Shown here piece by piece: positions 37,065 through 47,045 of a DNA stretch of 64,000 nt; position 1 is the first letter of the stretch; each line of letters begins with the position of its first letter. Origin of the DNA: an archaeon (lineage in GTDB: Archaea > Micrarchaeota > Micrarchaeia > Anstonellales > Bilamarchaeaceae); contig JAGVNI010000006.1 in the NCBI GenBank assembly GCA_020053355.1, positions 1-64,000 of the forward strand. Direction: 5' to 3'. Made by a program: the position numbers and the translations under genes. The notes beneath the pieces were generated by a model that worked only from the letters and a program-made list of their open reading frames with translations, ran no database searches and had not been told where the DNA came from.

Positions 37065-38435
37065 TCATTCCCGGTTCGGATTCATCTCGCGCCTGTCAAA
37101 CTCGCCAGCACGCAAGACCGTGAACCTGCCGAAACGTGCCACTACGGGCAGCCCCTCTGTCCCGATTGGGTTTGCCCGCACGGTCATATCGCATGCCCCG
37201 CCGTACCAGGGATTCTCCTCCTTCATGCCTCCGTCGCATACGAGAAGGTATCCCCCCTCCCCCATGTCATCCCGGACCTCGAATCCGGCAGCCGCCACCC
37301 ACTGGCCGGTTCCGCCGGACATCCCGGTGAATACGATATCCGGCCGCTCGGAATGGAGCTTGAGGAGCCCGTCCCATTCCTCCTGGTATATTATAGGCGA
37401 GATATCCAGCCCGGAACGGACAAACCCGGCAAGGGTGAGGATGCCGACAAGGAGGCATGCCCCGATGAACGCGCGCTGGTCCGTCCTGAAGTATCCCAGT
37501 CCAATCCCAGTGAGGATGGCTACCGGCACATATGCGTCCCAGGCGAAACGCATCTGGAAATCGGGCCGTGTGATTAGGGGCTGCGAAAGAAGGACGCCCA
37601 TGAAAAGCCAAGGGAGGAAGAGCATCGCGTGCTTGCGCCCCAGCCTGGTCATGCCGAGCAGCGCCGGTAGCAGGAATAACGCATACTCCGTGAAGAAGAC
37701 CGGATTCAGCCCCACAGTTTCGCCCTGTCCTATTACGCCGATGCTCCCTTCCCCTATCATCCCCTTTGCAAGGACAATCACGATTCCCCCGGACATCAGC
37801 ACGGCGAGCATGGAAATGCAGAACCACGACTCGGCCGATATCCGCGACTTATCCAGCCATTCCAATGCCGGAACGAGCAGCAGGAAAGGGATAGCGGATA
37901 GGACCGTGAAGGCGCCCGATGAGAAATGGCTGCCCAGCATAAGGATGGCGAAGAGGGCTGAAGCCGCGGCGTCGGCGAAGGAGAATTTTTCCGACGCTTT
38001 CAGCATATAATACAGGAACCATGCCCCGAAAAAAAGCCCCACGGCGTTCTTCAGCAAATCTCCGGTCATCAGCATGTTTGTCGGAGAGAATGCTGCGAAG
38101 AAGGCGGCAAGCAATGCGGCATCCCGCCCCCCGCCAAGGCGTTCTGCCAGTTTGAATGCCGGGAAGGCTATCGCCGCCGAAGCGAGGGCAATCGCTATCT
38201 TGAAGCCCAGCATTATGCCGAATACGGCTGCGAACGTCCCCGCATAATAGAACGCCAGCGGGGGGTCGGAAACGTCCGGGTACCCCTGCGTCAGAACCTC
38301 CCGGATGTGCTCCACATAATACCCGGCGTCGTTGTTGTAGACGAGCGGCTCGCCAGCCAGGAAAAAGAGCTTGAGGGCTAATGATGCGAGGAAAATCAGC
38401 GCAAGGACGGCGGCATGCGCTCTGCGGCTCTCCAT
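37065..38435 (-). CDS. GT-C-like multi-TM glycosyltransferase family protein
   Basis: 456 aa; many TM; early luminal-loop acidic motif YNNDAGYYVEHIREVLTQGYPDVSDPPLAFY. Confidence 0.7.
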   Translation of the reverse strand: MESRRAHAAVLALIFLASLALKLFFLAGEPLVYNNDAGYYVEHIREVLTQGYPDVSDPPLAFYYAGTFAAVFGIMLGFKIAIALASAAIAFPAFKLAERLGGGRDAALLAAFFAAFSPTNMLMTGDLLKNAVGLFFGAWFLYYMLKASEKFSFADAAASALFAILMLGSHFSSGAFTVLSAIPFLLLVPALEWLDKSRISAESWFCISMLAVLMSGGIVIVLAKGMIGEGSIGVIGQGETVGLNPVFFTEYALFLLPALLGMTRLGRKHAMLFLPWLFMGVLLSQPLITRPDFQMRFAWDAYVPVAILTGIGLGYFRTDQRAFIGACLLVGILTLAGFVRSGLDISPIIYQEEWDGLLKLHSERPDIVFTGMSGGTGQWVAAAGFEVRDDMGEGGYLLVCDGGMKEENPWYGGACDMTVRANPIGTEGLPVVARFGRFTVLRAGEFDRREMNPNRE

Positions 38436-38493
38436 GCCCTATCCCTGTCTTTTTCCATATTTAACCATGACTGCCACCCTAAGGGGGGACAGC

Positions 38494-38832
38494 TTAGCGG
38501 TAGCTCGACTGGTCAGCCTTCGTCATCTTCGCCGGCGGCTGGGGCGCAGGCGGCCTTGCCACGACCTGTATCTTCGGCAGCTGCCTGCTCGAGAACGCAA
38601 GGAGCGCAATCGCTATCGCGCAAAGGCCGAGGCCCACGATGATTTCCCCGCTCCCCTTTATCCTGAGGAAGTCAGTTATGAACATGGCTGCGCCCAGCAG
38701 GATGAAAAGCAGCCCGAAAACCAGTATCAAGTCCCCGGTCATGGTAAGGGCGGCCGCCCTCATGAATGGCGGCATCTGCCGGGCCTGCATCTGCGGGGGC
38801 GCCATCGCTTCTTCCTCTTCATCCATAATCAT
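38494..38832 (-). CDS. hypothetical small membrane protein
   Basis: 112 aa; two TM; 4-nt overlap with the following ORF. Confidence 0.6.
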   Translation of the reverse strand: MIMDEEEEAMAPPQMQARQMPPFMRAAALTMTGDLILVFGLLFILLGAAMFITDFLRIKGSGEIIVGLGLCAIAIALLAFSSRQLPKIQVVARPPAPQPPAKMTKADQSSYR

Positions 38833-39839
38833 CCCTCAATCCGATTCTGCCTTACCTTGACCCCGGCATCTCGGAGCAGCCTCATCGGCGTCTCTCCCAT
38901 CGGGTAATCGACGTTGTAGACGACCTCCTTGATGCCGGCGTTTATTATCATCTTGGTGCAGAGCAGGCACGGGGAGAACGTGGTGTATATCGTCGAGTCC
39001 TTGATGCTTATCCCATGGTAGGACGCCTGGACGATGGCATTCTCCTCCCCGTGGCTGCAGAGGCATTCCTCAAGGTTCTTGCCTGACTCTGTGAAGCTGT
39101 TGCACCTGGGGCATCCGCCTTCGGCGCAGTTTCTCGTCCCGCGCGGCGTCCCGTTATAGCCGGTAGATATGATGCGCTTGTCTTTCACGATGACCGCGGC
39201 CACCTTGCGTTTCACGCAGTTGCTCCTGGATGCGACCACCTTCGCTATGCTCATGAAATAGTCGTCCCATGACGGCCTGGAAATCTTGAACTTGTCCGAT
39301 ACTGCGGCGAGATTCTTGTCGACCTCGTCATGGAGCTCGTTCAAATCCCCCCCGTTCACGATGCGCTTGTCGGCGAGGGCGAACGTCCCGAGAAGGTTCT
39401 GCTTCGTTTTTTCAGCGTTCTCCATCTCCAGTTTCTCGATTTCCAAAAAAGCCTCGAACGTGCGGGGGTCCTCCTCGCGGTCCCTCGAGCGGATGCGTTC
39501 AAAGCGCACTTCGGCCGGAGCGGTGACGTAGAACAGGAAGAACCGGCCGAGTTTCCGGAGTTCCTCCACCTCAGCCGGGTTCCGGATGGAGTCTATGACG
39601 TAGTTCTTGTCATTCTGGATTTTCTGGGCGAGTTTCGCACCGAGAATCCCGGGCCCAAAGCGCTCGCGGAGCTCGTTGCCCTTCCGGATCAGGTTCTCGC
39701 GCGTGACCGCCTTGCCCTCAGCCTTCACTTCCTCGCGTATTATGTCGGAGAGCGAGTAGAAATAGAACCCCTTCTTCATCAGGTAATCCGCTATCGTGCT
39801 CTTCCCCGCGCAGTTCTCTCCCGTCAGTCCTATAATCAT
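38829..39839 (-). CDS. P-loop kinase-like domain fused to dCMP/cytidine deaminase domain
   Basis: 336 aa; N-term GLTGENCAGKSTIADYL; C-term CSHGEENAIVQ ... TTFSPCLLCTKMIINAGIKEVVYN zinc motifs. Confidence 0.92.
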   Translation of the reverse strand: MIIGLTGENCAGKSTIADYLMKKGFYFYSLSDIIREEVKAEGKAVTRENLIRKGNELRERFGPGILGAKLAQKIQNDKNYVIDSIRNPAEVEELRKLGRFFLFYVTAPAEVRFERIRSRDREEDPRTFEAFLEIEKLEMENAEKTKQNLLGTFALADKRIVNGGDLNELHDEVDKNLAAVSDKFKISRPSWDDYFMSIAKVVASRSNCVKRKVAAVIVKDKRIISTGYNGTPRGTRNCAEGGCPRCNSFTESGKNLEECLCSHGEENAIVQASYHGISIKDSTIYTTFSPCLLCTKMIINAGIKEVVYNVDYPMGETPMRLLRDAGVKVRQNRIEG

Positions 39840-39968
39840 CCAACCACCAGAAATCGCAAGCAGTACTCTCCTTTCCGGATTAAATACGTTGTTGTTGCGG
39901 GAAAGGCATCAGGAAGGCGGATGGCGAATACCATCCCCTTTAAACATTTTTTACCATATACTTTTTAT

Positions 39969-40637
39969 ATGGCCGCCCAACCCCAGCCCCAAGCGCAAAC
40001 CTGGCATCAAACCATTACGAGAAGCATCCTAGTGGAGGTCGGGCACGGCCAGTTCCCCATATGGCGGACATTGCGGAAGCTTCCGCTCGTTGACCAGGCT
40101 TACATCGGGCTGGACATCGACGCAAAGAGCTGGCCGAACGAGAAATCGCCGTATTACGACCTTGAAAAGGGCAGGCGGAAAATACTCGACCGGGCGGCGC
40201 AGGGGCATGACTGCAGGTTCATGAGAATCGGCTTTGACGGCACCCTGCCGCTTCCGGGTTCTGCTGCATCGGAGGTCTATCTCTCCCTGGTCGCGAACGA
40301 CCCCAGGATACCAATGCATGTGGTCGAGCGCCTGCTCCACGAATCATGCCGCGTCCTGGCACCCGGAGGCCATCTGGTCATAGACAACGGCGCGGTAATG
40401 GCAATCGACTGCGGCGATATCATCGTGAGGGGCGAGCCGCCAAGAATCATATTTACGGCAAGCCCTGGCGGCCAACTCGGGGAGGAGGACTATACGAATC
40501 CCGTAACGCTCTTCCTCAACGAGGCGTTCGTTCCGATGGAGTTCGGCTTCTACAGCCAGTTCCTCCGGGGGCGGGGCCTTCCTGCGCATTATCCGGAGGA
40601 GCCGGGCGCCTTGTTCTCGATAATGATGAAGAAATGA
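39969..40637 (+). CDS. SAM-dependent methyltransferase-like protein
   Basis: 222 aa; VEVGHGQFPI, YIGLDID, HESCRVLAPGGHLVIDNG. Confidence 0.65.
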   Translation: MAAQPQPQAQTWHQTITRSILVEVGHGQFPIWRTLRKLPLVDQAYIGLDIDAKSWPNEKSPYYDLEKGRRKILDRAAQGHDCRFMRIGFDGTLPLPGSAASEVYLSLVANDPRIPMHVVERLLHESCRVLAPGGHLVIDNGAVMAIDCGDIIVRGEPPRIIFTASPGGQLGEEDYTNPVTLFLNEAFVPMEFGFYSQFLRGRGLPAHYPEEPGALFSIMMKK

Positions 40638-41175
40638 GCGTATGGCATGCCGCGGCCACCGCCCCGAAAAGGATTAACCTCAGGAATTCCGGCAAGATGG
40701 GAAGGAAACTGTCCTCCCACCTGGCAATGGCGCAAGACGGGCCGAACCATGACGAGAATCCGAATATGTGCCCGATGCCTAGCGAGTAGAACACGACGAG
40801 CGAGAGGTATTGCGAAAGCGGTGGTTTGAGCGACTTATTGATGATTAGCACCAGAAGCGACCATAACGAAATCCACAGCACGCTCGCGACAACGGGCCCG
40901 AGGAATCCGGTTTCGACGAAGATGAAGCGCGCAAGGGGATTCCCCTCGTTCGTAGGCGCATTGTATGTCCCCTTCGCCGTCACGGTGATGTCCAGCGTCC
41001 CGAACGCAATCCACAAAATTATCGGGATGGCGTATTGCGCGAGGCCGACCTTCTGCCCCTTGTAAATGAAAACCCAGAGCGCGATGCCGGATGCTATGGA
41101 AGCGACGGTGAGCAGCTGTATCGCGAGCGCGCCATCGCTCCCGAAAAACATCGAGAAATCGCTATAGCGGCACAT
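40516..41175 (-). CDS. hypothetical multi-TM protein
   Basis: 219 aa, about 5 TM; TYNAPTNEGNPLARFIFVETG; convergent overlap with previous CDS. Confidence 0.6.
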   Translation of the reverse strand: MCRYSDFSMFFGSDGALAIQLLTVASIASGIALWVFIYKGQKVGLAQYAIPIILWIAFGTLDITVTAKGTYNAPTNEGNPLARFIFVETGFLGPVVASVLWISLWSLLVLIINKSLKPPLSQYLSLVVFYSLGIGHIFGFSSWFGPSCAIARWEDSFLPILPEFLRLILFGAVAAACHTLISSSLSRTRRPAPPDNAQEGPAPGGTGCRSRTPSERTPR

Positions 41176-41176
41176 G

Positions 41177-42922
41177 TCAGAAATACTTCCGGAGCATCTT
41201 CCGTATCTCCTCGTAGACGGGCTTCTCGCTGCCTGAGAGCATCGACACCTGGCTGTCCCACTTGGCTATCTCGTCGGATGTCATATACGTATACAGGACG
41301 TCCCCTTCGTTGACGTTCTTGCCCATTATGATGCCGTCGCATGAAATGGCGAGCTGGTCCCCTTCGCCGGCCTCATCGACCTTCTCCTTCTCTTTCTGGA
41401 TTTCGCGTATCTCGCCGACAACCTGCCCCGCGCGGTCCATCAGCCTATACTCCTTCTTCACGCGCCCGCCAAGCACTTGCACCCCGAAGATAGCCGGTTT
41501 CGAGGCCCGGAACACGTAGCCTTCCAGCACCTTGAGCTTCCCGGGCCAGATGAACTTCTCAAGCGCCTGCCTCTTTATGCGCTCCTTCTCCTCCTTGACC
41601 CACTGCGAATACGCCTCCACCAGGCGGTAAATGACGTCGCTGTAAAGCACCGGGACTCCTGAATTCTTGCTCTCCTCCCACGCTTCGTCCAGGACCTTCA
41701 CATTGAACCCAAGGACCGCAGAAAGCACCGGGAACTCATCCCTGCCGACCGAAGCCGACAGCACGTCCTTGCGCGTGATGTTCCCGACAGCCGCATCCTT
41801 GACCGGTATCTCGGCGTCTTTCAGGAGGCTGAGGAGCGCCTCGACCGAACCGAGGCTGTCGGCGCGCAGGACGACCCCCGCTTCGTTGCTGTTCTGGAAA
41901 ATCACGCTTTTGAATTGCGCCTCTATGGCGCCTTTCTCGCTCTCGAAATCATGCACGACTTCGACCGGAGAGCCTGGGATGGCGCCGTCCAAATCCGGGG
42001 CATTGATTTTCACCCCCGCCGCCGCGGCAATCTCATCGAGCGCGGTGAACCTGTCCTTCCCGGAAAGGTTCGGCTCCAGGAGGCTCCGGATTTTCGTCCT
42101 CCTAACGCCATCCGAGCTCATGAACGCGATTTCATCGTTCTTCCTCATCACGCCGTCATAGATGATGACGTCTATCGTGGTGCCGAGCCCCTTCTCCTCG
42201 TTCACCTCGATGATGCTGCCCTTCCCGCGCCCGCCCTCGTCAATCTCAAGGCGGTCGCCGAGGAACCTCTGGCTGAGGCCGCCTATCAGGACGAGCAATT
42301 CGCTCAGGCCTTCCTTGGTCTTCGCGCTAATCGGCACCATGGCTATCTGCTTGCTGAAATCCTGGATGCGGTCGAACCGTTCGCTGTCGAAACCATGCTC
42401 TGAAATCTTGCCCATCAGGCCGTACATCTTCTCGTCGAACCTCTCCCGGATGTGCTCCGGCTGCAGGGCGAGGGATTCCATGAACGATGATGTCTTGTGG
42501 CTCTTCCAGCCCATAATCGTGTCAATCTTGTTCGCGGCAATCACGAACGGCGTCTTGTACTGCTTGAGTATCCTGATGCTTTCGATTGTCTGGGGCTGGA
42601 ACCCCTGGTTGATGTCGACTACGAGGATTGCCAAATCCGCGAGGCTGCCGCCCCGGTCGCGGAGGTTCGTGAACGCCTCATGGCCCGGCGTGTCTATGAA
42701 GAGGAGGCCGGGAATGGTCAGGCTGAATTTCATCTTATTCGCAAGGGAGCCTGCCACCGCGTCTATGTCCTTTTTGGCGACGTAGCTCGCCCCTATCATC
42801 TGCGTGATGCCGCCGGCCTCCTTCTTGGCCACCGCGGTACCGCGGATGGAGTCAAGGAGCGTCGTCTTTCCGTGGTCCACATGGCCGAGGATGCAAATTA
42901 TCGGTGAGCGTTTGAATGACAT
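41177..42922 (-). CDS. infB: translation initiation factor IF-2 (aIF5B)
   Basis: Start placed at [63 protein letters not shown]; no intein. Confidence 0.97.
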   Translation of the reverse strand: MSFKRSPIICILGHVDHGKTTLLDSIRGTAVAKKEAGGITQMIGASYVAKKDIDAVAGSLANKMKFSLTIPGLLFIDTPGHEAFTNLRDRGGSLADLAILVVDINQGFQPQTIESIRILKQYKTPFVIAANKIDTIMGWKSHKTSSFMESLALQPEHIRERFDEKMYGLMGKISEHGFDSERFDRIQDFSKQIAMVPISAKTKEGLSELLVLIGGLSQRFLGDRLEIDEGGRGKGSIIEVNEEKGLGTTIDVIIYDGVMRKNDEIAFMSSDGVRRTKIRSLLEPNLSGKDRFTALDEIAAAAGVKINAPDLDGAIPGSPVEVVHDFESEKGAIEAQFKSVIFQNSNEAGVVLRADSLGSVEALLSLLKDAEIPVKDAAVGNITRKDVLSASVGRDEFPVLSAVLGFNVKVLDEAWEESKNSGVPVLYSDVIYRLVEAYSQWVKEEKERIKRQALEKFIWPGKLKVLEGYVFRASKPAIFGVQVLGGRVKKEYRLMDRAGQVVGEIREIQKEKEKVDEAGEGDQLAISCDGIIMGKNVNEGDVLYTYMTSDEIAKWDSQVSMLSGSEKPVYEEIRKMLRKYF

Positions 42923-43084
42923 AGAACCTGCCTCTGGATTTATTTTAATGCCCACAATTCTAATAACCATTTGGGCGCGGCCGCCGTCAGGGTGCCTGAA
43001 GCGGGCTATCCTTTGCCGCTGCCAATTAACCCTCATTTTACATAAATACACACACATTTAAAAACACTATTATGCACAATACGT

Positions 43085-44704
43085 TTGGCGACTATTATGG
43101 CTCAAGACATCAGAACGCTCACTGGAGAGACCGCAGACGTTGCGGAGAAAAGGCGCGGCTTTCATCCGTTTGCCGCGATGGCAGAAAGCATCAGGAACGC
43201 CAGGGCACGGCGCTCGACTATCGAGCTTTTCGAGGCGGCGATGCGCTTTGGAGAGCGGGAAAACATCGACGAAGCCCTCGCTTCCTATATTGCACTCCCT
43301 CAAAAACCGAAGGAGCAATCGCTGCTCCACCTGCAGGAAGCCCTAAAAAGATGCTCGTCCCTCCCATTCGAGGACGCTGCCAAGACGCAGCGCGTCACAG
43401 TAATCGCGGAATTGTTCGCAGGCGCGGCCAGGATGCTGCCTGTGGATTCAGAAGGCGAACGCATCACCGCGCCTTATCGGGATGCAATCAAGGCATTTCG
43501 GGATATCGTCGAGCATGATGATTTGCGACTCAGCGGGAAAGAGGAGCATTCGGGGGCCATCCTCGCATGCGTGGCCGCCCTTTGGGAGCTTGAATACGGA
43601 AGCTTCAAATTCTGGGATGCGCGCGCGCATGATTCGGCAACCCAGGATTATACAATTACTAAGCTGCTTGAGATGCCGGGTTCGCCCGATACGGATGAGC
43701 ACGGCTGGTCCCTTCTCCGGAAGGATTTGGCAGAGCTTGGCATCGCGATAGCCGGAAACCCATCCCCGAAAACAGAGGCGTTCTTCAGGAGCATGCTATT
43801 TGACGGAGACAAGGACGTAGCCAAGGCCGCGCTAAAAGGCGCGCTTTACTTCGGCCGCATACCGGAGGAATTCTTCGACATCGCAGGCGATTTGACGAAA
43901 GTTTCGGGCCTGGAATCCGCGGCGCAGAATTTCATCGCAGCCGGCCATCTCAAGATGCTGCTTGAAGTGGAAGGCGAGAACAAGATGATGGCATTGCGGC
44001 AGCTCGCATCTATGTATTCCCGGGGCATGGGGCACCTCGCCCCGATGCTGAAGCAGACCGGCCGCGAAATCACGGAGTCCGCCCTAGCAGCGGATGATAA
44101 TCTGGAAAACCGGCGCAGACAGCTGGATGCGCTCGTGTACCTCGCATCTGCCGGGATAATGCCCTACGATGGCGAAACGCTCAAAAGGCTGCTAACGCCG
44201 CTTCTCGGTTCGCAGGGGGCGGCAGGCGCATTCTACAACCTGACCGGAATCATCCTGATGAAGTGCGAGGATGCAGGCCTCCACAAGGCCGTCACGCAGA
44301 TGGAATCCGACCGCGTGAACGCTTGCATTGCCAGTCTCGAATGCGCGGACGGGAAGCAATTCGAATCATCGATGGAGCTTGTCAGGCTGCTTGCGACCGG
44401 GCGGGATTACCTGCTGAAAAACGGGATTATCGCGCATGTCATGAGCGAGATGGTGGATGTCGTTTCCGAGCCAGCCGGTGCAAGCGAGGAGGAGCAGAAT
44501 GAGCAAAGGCGCAAGGCTGTAGGGGTGCTATCCGAGCTGGGAAAGCTCGGGATAAGCGTGACCCTGACGACCTCTTCTCCCGATGGAGTTTTCACCGAGG
44601 CGGAGACGCGCAAGGCGCACGAGCTCCAGGAACTATTCGATAAATTCTCGCCAAAAGCGCAAGGCGCGCCGGCAGGACCAACGGAAGGACCAACGGAAGG
44701 GTGA
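43085..44704 (+). CDS. hypothetical alpha-helical protein
   Basis: 539 aa, helical composition; C-terminus GPTEGPTEG from a 12-bp tandem repeat. Confidence 0.65.
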   Translation: MATIMAQDIRTLTGETADVAEKRRGFHPFAAMAESIRNARARRSTIELFEAAMRFGERENIDEALASYIALPQKPKEQSLLHLQEALKRCSSLPFEDAAKTQRVTVIAELFAGAARMLPVDSEGERITAPYRDAIKAFRDIVEHDDLRLSGKEEHSGAILACVAALWELEYGSFKFWDARAHDSATQDYTITKLLEMPGSPDTDEHGWSLLRKDLAELGIAIAGNPSPKTEAFFRSMLFDGDKDVAKAALKGALYFGRIPEEFFDIAGDLTKVSGLESAAQNFIAAGHLKMLLEVEGENKMMALRQLASMYSRGMGHLAPMLKQTGREITESALAADDNLENRRRQLDALVYLASAGIMPYDGETLKRLLTPLLGSQGAAGAFYNLTGIILMKCEDAGLHKAVTQMESDRVNACIASLECADGKQFESSMELVRLLATGRDYLLKNGIIAHVMSEMVDVVSEPAGASEEEQNEQRRKAVGVLSELGKLGISVTLTTSSPDGVFTEAETRKAHELQELFDKFSPKAQGAPAGPTEGPTEG

Positions 44705-44708
44705 TTCT

Positions 44709-44966
44709 ATGGAAGATTGCATCTCAACGATTCTGGAAAAGCTCTCAAGCAAGAGCGTTCTTGAGAGGAAGGCTGCGATAAGGGAGCTCAAGGCCCATAT
44801 CGGTCACGGGGACGGCTACATGGCCAGGCTCTCCCTGCATTATGTGGCCGAGCATGACCCCTCATATACGGTCCGCAACATCGCGAGGCAGGCTTTCTAT
44901 AAAATCCGGGAACCGCCGCCCTCGGCCGGGAACTGGGAACGGGCATATTTATTCCATAAGGAATAA
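44709..44966 (+). CDS. small HEAT-repeat-like protein
   Basis: 85 aa; SVLERKAAIRELKAHIGHGDGYMARLSLHYVAEHDPSYTVRNIARQAFYKI. Confidence 0.65.
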   Translation: MEDCISTILEKLSSKSVLERKAAIRELKAHIGHGDGYMARLSLHYVAEHDPSYTVRNIARQAFYKIREPPPSAGNWERAYLFHKE

Positions 44967-45021
44967 TCCTTTCAGAGCCTTTTAAATTCTTCAAGGCAAG
45001 AAGGTACATCGGTGCTTTCTT

Positions 45022-46182
45022 ATGTCTTCGAAGAACTACTGTTTTTCATCAGAATCGGTCACGGAAGGCCATCCCGATAAAATCTGCGACCAGGTGTCGG
45101 ATGCGGTGCTGGACGAGCTTCTCCGGCAGGATAGGAAATCCCGCGTCGCGGTCGAAACCGCCACGACGGCCGGCCTCGTCATCGTGATGGGGGAGATAAC
45201 CACCAATGGTTATGTTGAGTTCCAAAAAGTCGTTCGGGACGTGATTCGGGATATCGGCTACACGAAGCCGGAATACCTCTTCGATTACCGGACGTGCGGC
45301 GTCCTTGCCTCGATTCATGAGCAGTCCCCCGACATAGCCCAGGGCGTCGACAATTCCAAGGAGCACGAGCAGGGGGCCGGGGACCAGGGGATAATGTTCG
45401 GCTTTGCGACCAACGAGACGCCGGAACTGATGCCGCTTCCGATTACCCTTGCCCATAAGCTCTCGAAGCGGCTGGCCGATGTCCGCAAGGACGGCACGCT
45501 CCCGTACCTTCGGCCTGATGGCAAGACGCAGGTGACCCTTGAATACCAGGACCATAAGCCGAAAAGGGCGCATACAGTCGTGATTGCCGCGCAGCACGAC
45601 GAGAACGTATCGCTGGATAAGGTGAAGAAGGACATACTGGATGAAGTCGTGAAACCGGTCTGCGGGAATTTTTTCGACTCCGGCACAATCGTCCATGTAA
45701 ATGGCACGGGCAAATTCGTCCTCGGCGGCCCGGCAGCCGACACCGGCGTCACCGGCAGGAAGATAATCATTGACACGTACGGCGGGCGCGGCCACCATGG
45801 CGGCGGATGCTTCTCAGGGAAAGACCCCTCGAAGGTCGACCGCTCCGGGGCGTATATGGCCCGCTATGTCGCCAAGAATATCGTGGCTGCAGGACTTGCC
45901 GACCAATGCGAGGTGCAGATTTCATATGTCATCGGCGTCGCCAAGCCGCTTTCCATCTTCATAGAGACGCGAGGCACCGCGAAGGTGCCAATCGAGAAAA
46001 TCGAGAAACTCGTGGCGGACCACTTCTCATTCAAGCCGGTGGACATGATAAAGAGGCTCGACCTTCTCCGCCCGATTTACCGGAAGACCGCCTCCTATGG
46101 GCATTTCGGAAGGGAGGACCCGGATTTCACCTGGGAGAAGACAGACCTGGCAAAAAAACTGAGGTCTGAAGCCGGCCTGTGA
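45022..46182 (+). CDS. metK: S-adenosylmethionine synthetase, bacterial/eukaryotic type
   Basis: 386 aa; [64 protein letters not shown]. Confidence 0.97.
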   Translation: MSSKNYCFSSESVTEGHPDKICDQVSDAVLDELLRQDRKSRVAVETATTAGLVIVMGEITTNGYVEFQKVVRDVIRDIGYTKPEYLFDYRTCGVLASIHEQSPDIAQGVDNSKEHEQGAGDQGIMFGFATNETPELMPLPITLAHKLSKRLADVRKDGTLPYLRPDGKTQVTLEYQDHKPKRAHTVVIAAQHDENVSLDKVKKDILDEVVKPVCGNFFDSGTIVHVNGTGKFVLGGPAADTGVTGRKIIIDTYGGRGHHGGGCFSGKDPSKVDRSGAYMARYVAKNIVAAGLADQCEVQISYVIGVAKPLSIFIETRGTAKVPIEKIEKLVADHFSFKPVDMIKRLDLLRPIYRKTASYGHFGREDPDFTWEKTDLAKKLRSEAGL

Positions 46183-46255
46183 ATCCGCAATGCCCGCGGA
46201 TGCCGGGGGAAAGCTACACTATTTATAAATTTTTATCACCCAGGCATGATGCAGA

Positions 46256-46777
46256 GTGACCAGGATGCAAGCACAAACCGCCCACGCTCTGCGCAAGCCG
46301 ATTACCACCCAGCCGCTGCGGCTTCGCTCCGTCCCGCTTGAGGACCGGGCGACATCGCAGAAGCTGCAGGGGAAATCCGTCTGCATCGTTATCGACGATG
46401 CTGATTATGCCGCCGGGATGAAGGAGCTCGTGCAGACCATGCTCGGCCCGATATCGGATTCCGCCAGCGTAAGCATAGTCAACTGGTCGACATTCCTCGC
46501 AATACTTCCCGAGATGCGGGCCGACCTTGTCGTGGCGCTAAGCCCGCGTGATTTGAAGATGCGGCTTCCAGACCTTGAGAGCGGCTTGCTGGGCTTCCGC
46601 AAGGCTAATGCCGGCGCGGTGGTGCTCATGAACAACCTCCACAGCCCCGCTGCATCAGCATCCGAGGGGCTTGGGCGCCTGCTGAAGGACTCCCTTCTCG
46701 ACCATGTCGAGCACGGATACACGTTCTTCCCGATTCTCGTGCACCAGGGCGCGCAGGCGCTGGAAGCCAAGGTATAA
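46256..46777 (+). CDS. hypothetical protein
   Basis: 173 aa; KSVCIVIDDADYAAGMKELVQTMLG..., possible receiver-like alpha/beta fold. Confidence 0.5.
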   Translation: MTRMQAQTAHALRKPITTQPLRLRSVPLEDRATSQKLQGKSVCIVIDDADYAAGMKELVQTMLGPISDSASVSIVNWSTFLAILPEMRADLVVALSPRDLKMRLPDLESGLLGFRKANAGAVVLMNNLHSPAASASEGLGRLLKDSLLDHVEHGYTFFPILVHQGAQALEAKV

Positions 46778-46831
46778 AAAAAGTTGTTGGTTTAGTCATC
46801 CCTGCGCAATACCGCATCCGCTCTGATTTTA

Positions 46832-46904
46832 GGGCCCATAGTCGATCGGTTAAGACGCCTGCTTGACATGCAGGAGATGCGCGGTTCGATTCCGCGTGGG
46901 CCCA
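46832..46904 (+). tRNA. tRNA-Val (GAC)
   Basis: Acceptor GGGCCCA/TGGGCCC, anticodon stem CCTGC-TTGACAT-GCAGG, T arm CGCGG-TTCGATT-CCGCG, discriminator A. Confidence 0.95.
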
Positions 46905-47045
46905 TTTTTGCATTTGCTCCCAGTTTCGGGTCTTGTGTTCTGCCTCAGGCAAAAATGGGAAGAAGTGAAATTTCAGCAGAAATTTCACGACAGCCCAATT
47001 TTTCCTTATGATTTCCGGTTTCGGGTCCATCCCGTCATTACCGAA

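Noticed and set aside
39330-39968. Upstream extension of the + strand ORF listed as 39330-40637
   Set aside because: Antisense of the deaminase fusion gene; the methyltransferase-like CDS better starts at 39969.
42922-43057. N-terminal extension of IF-2 to 43057
   Set aside because: The extension has low-quality residues before the canonical [21 protein letters not shown] start; treated as upstream read-through.
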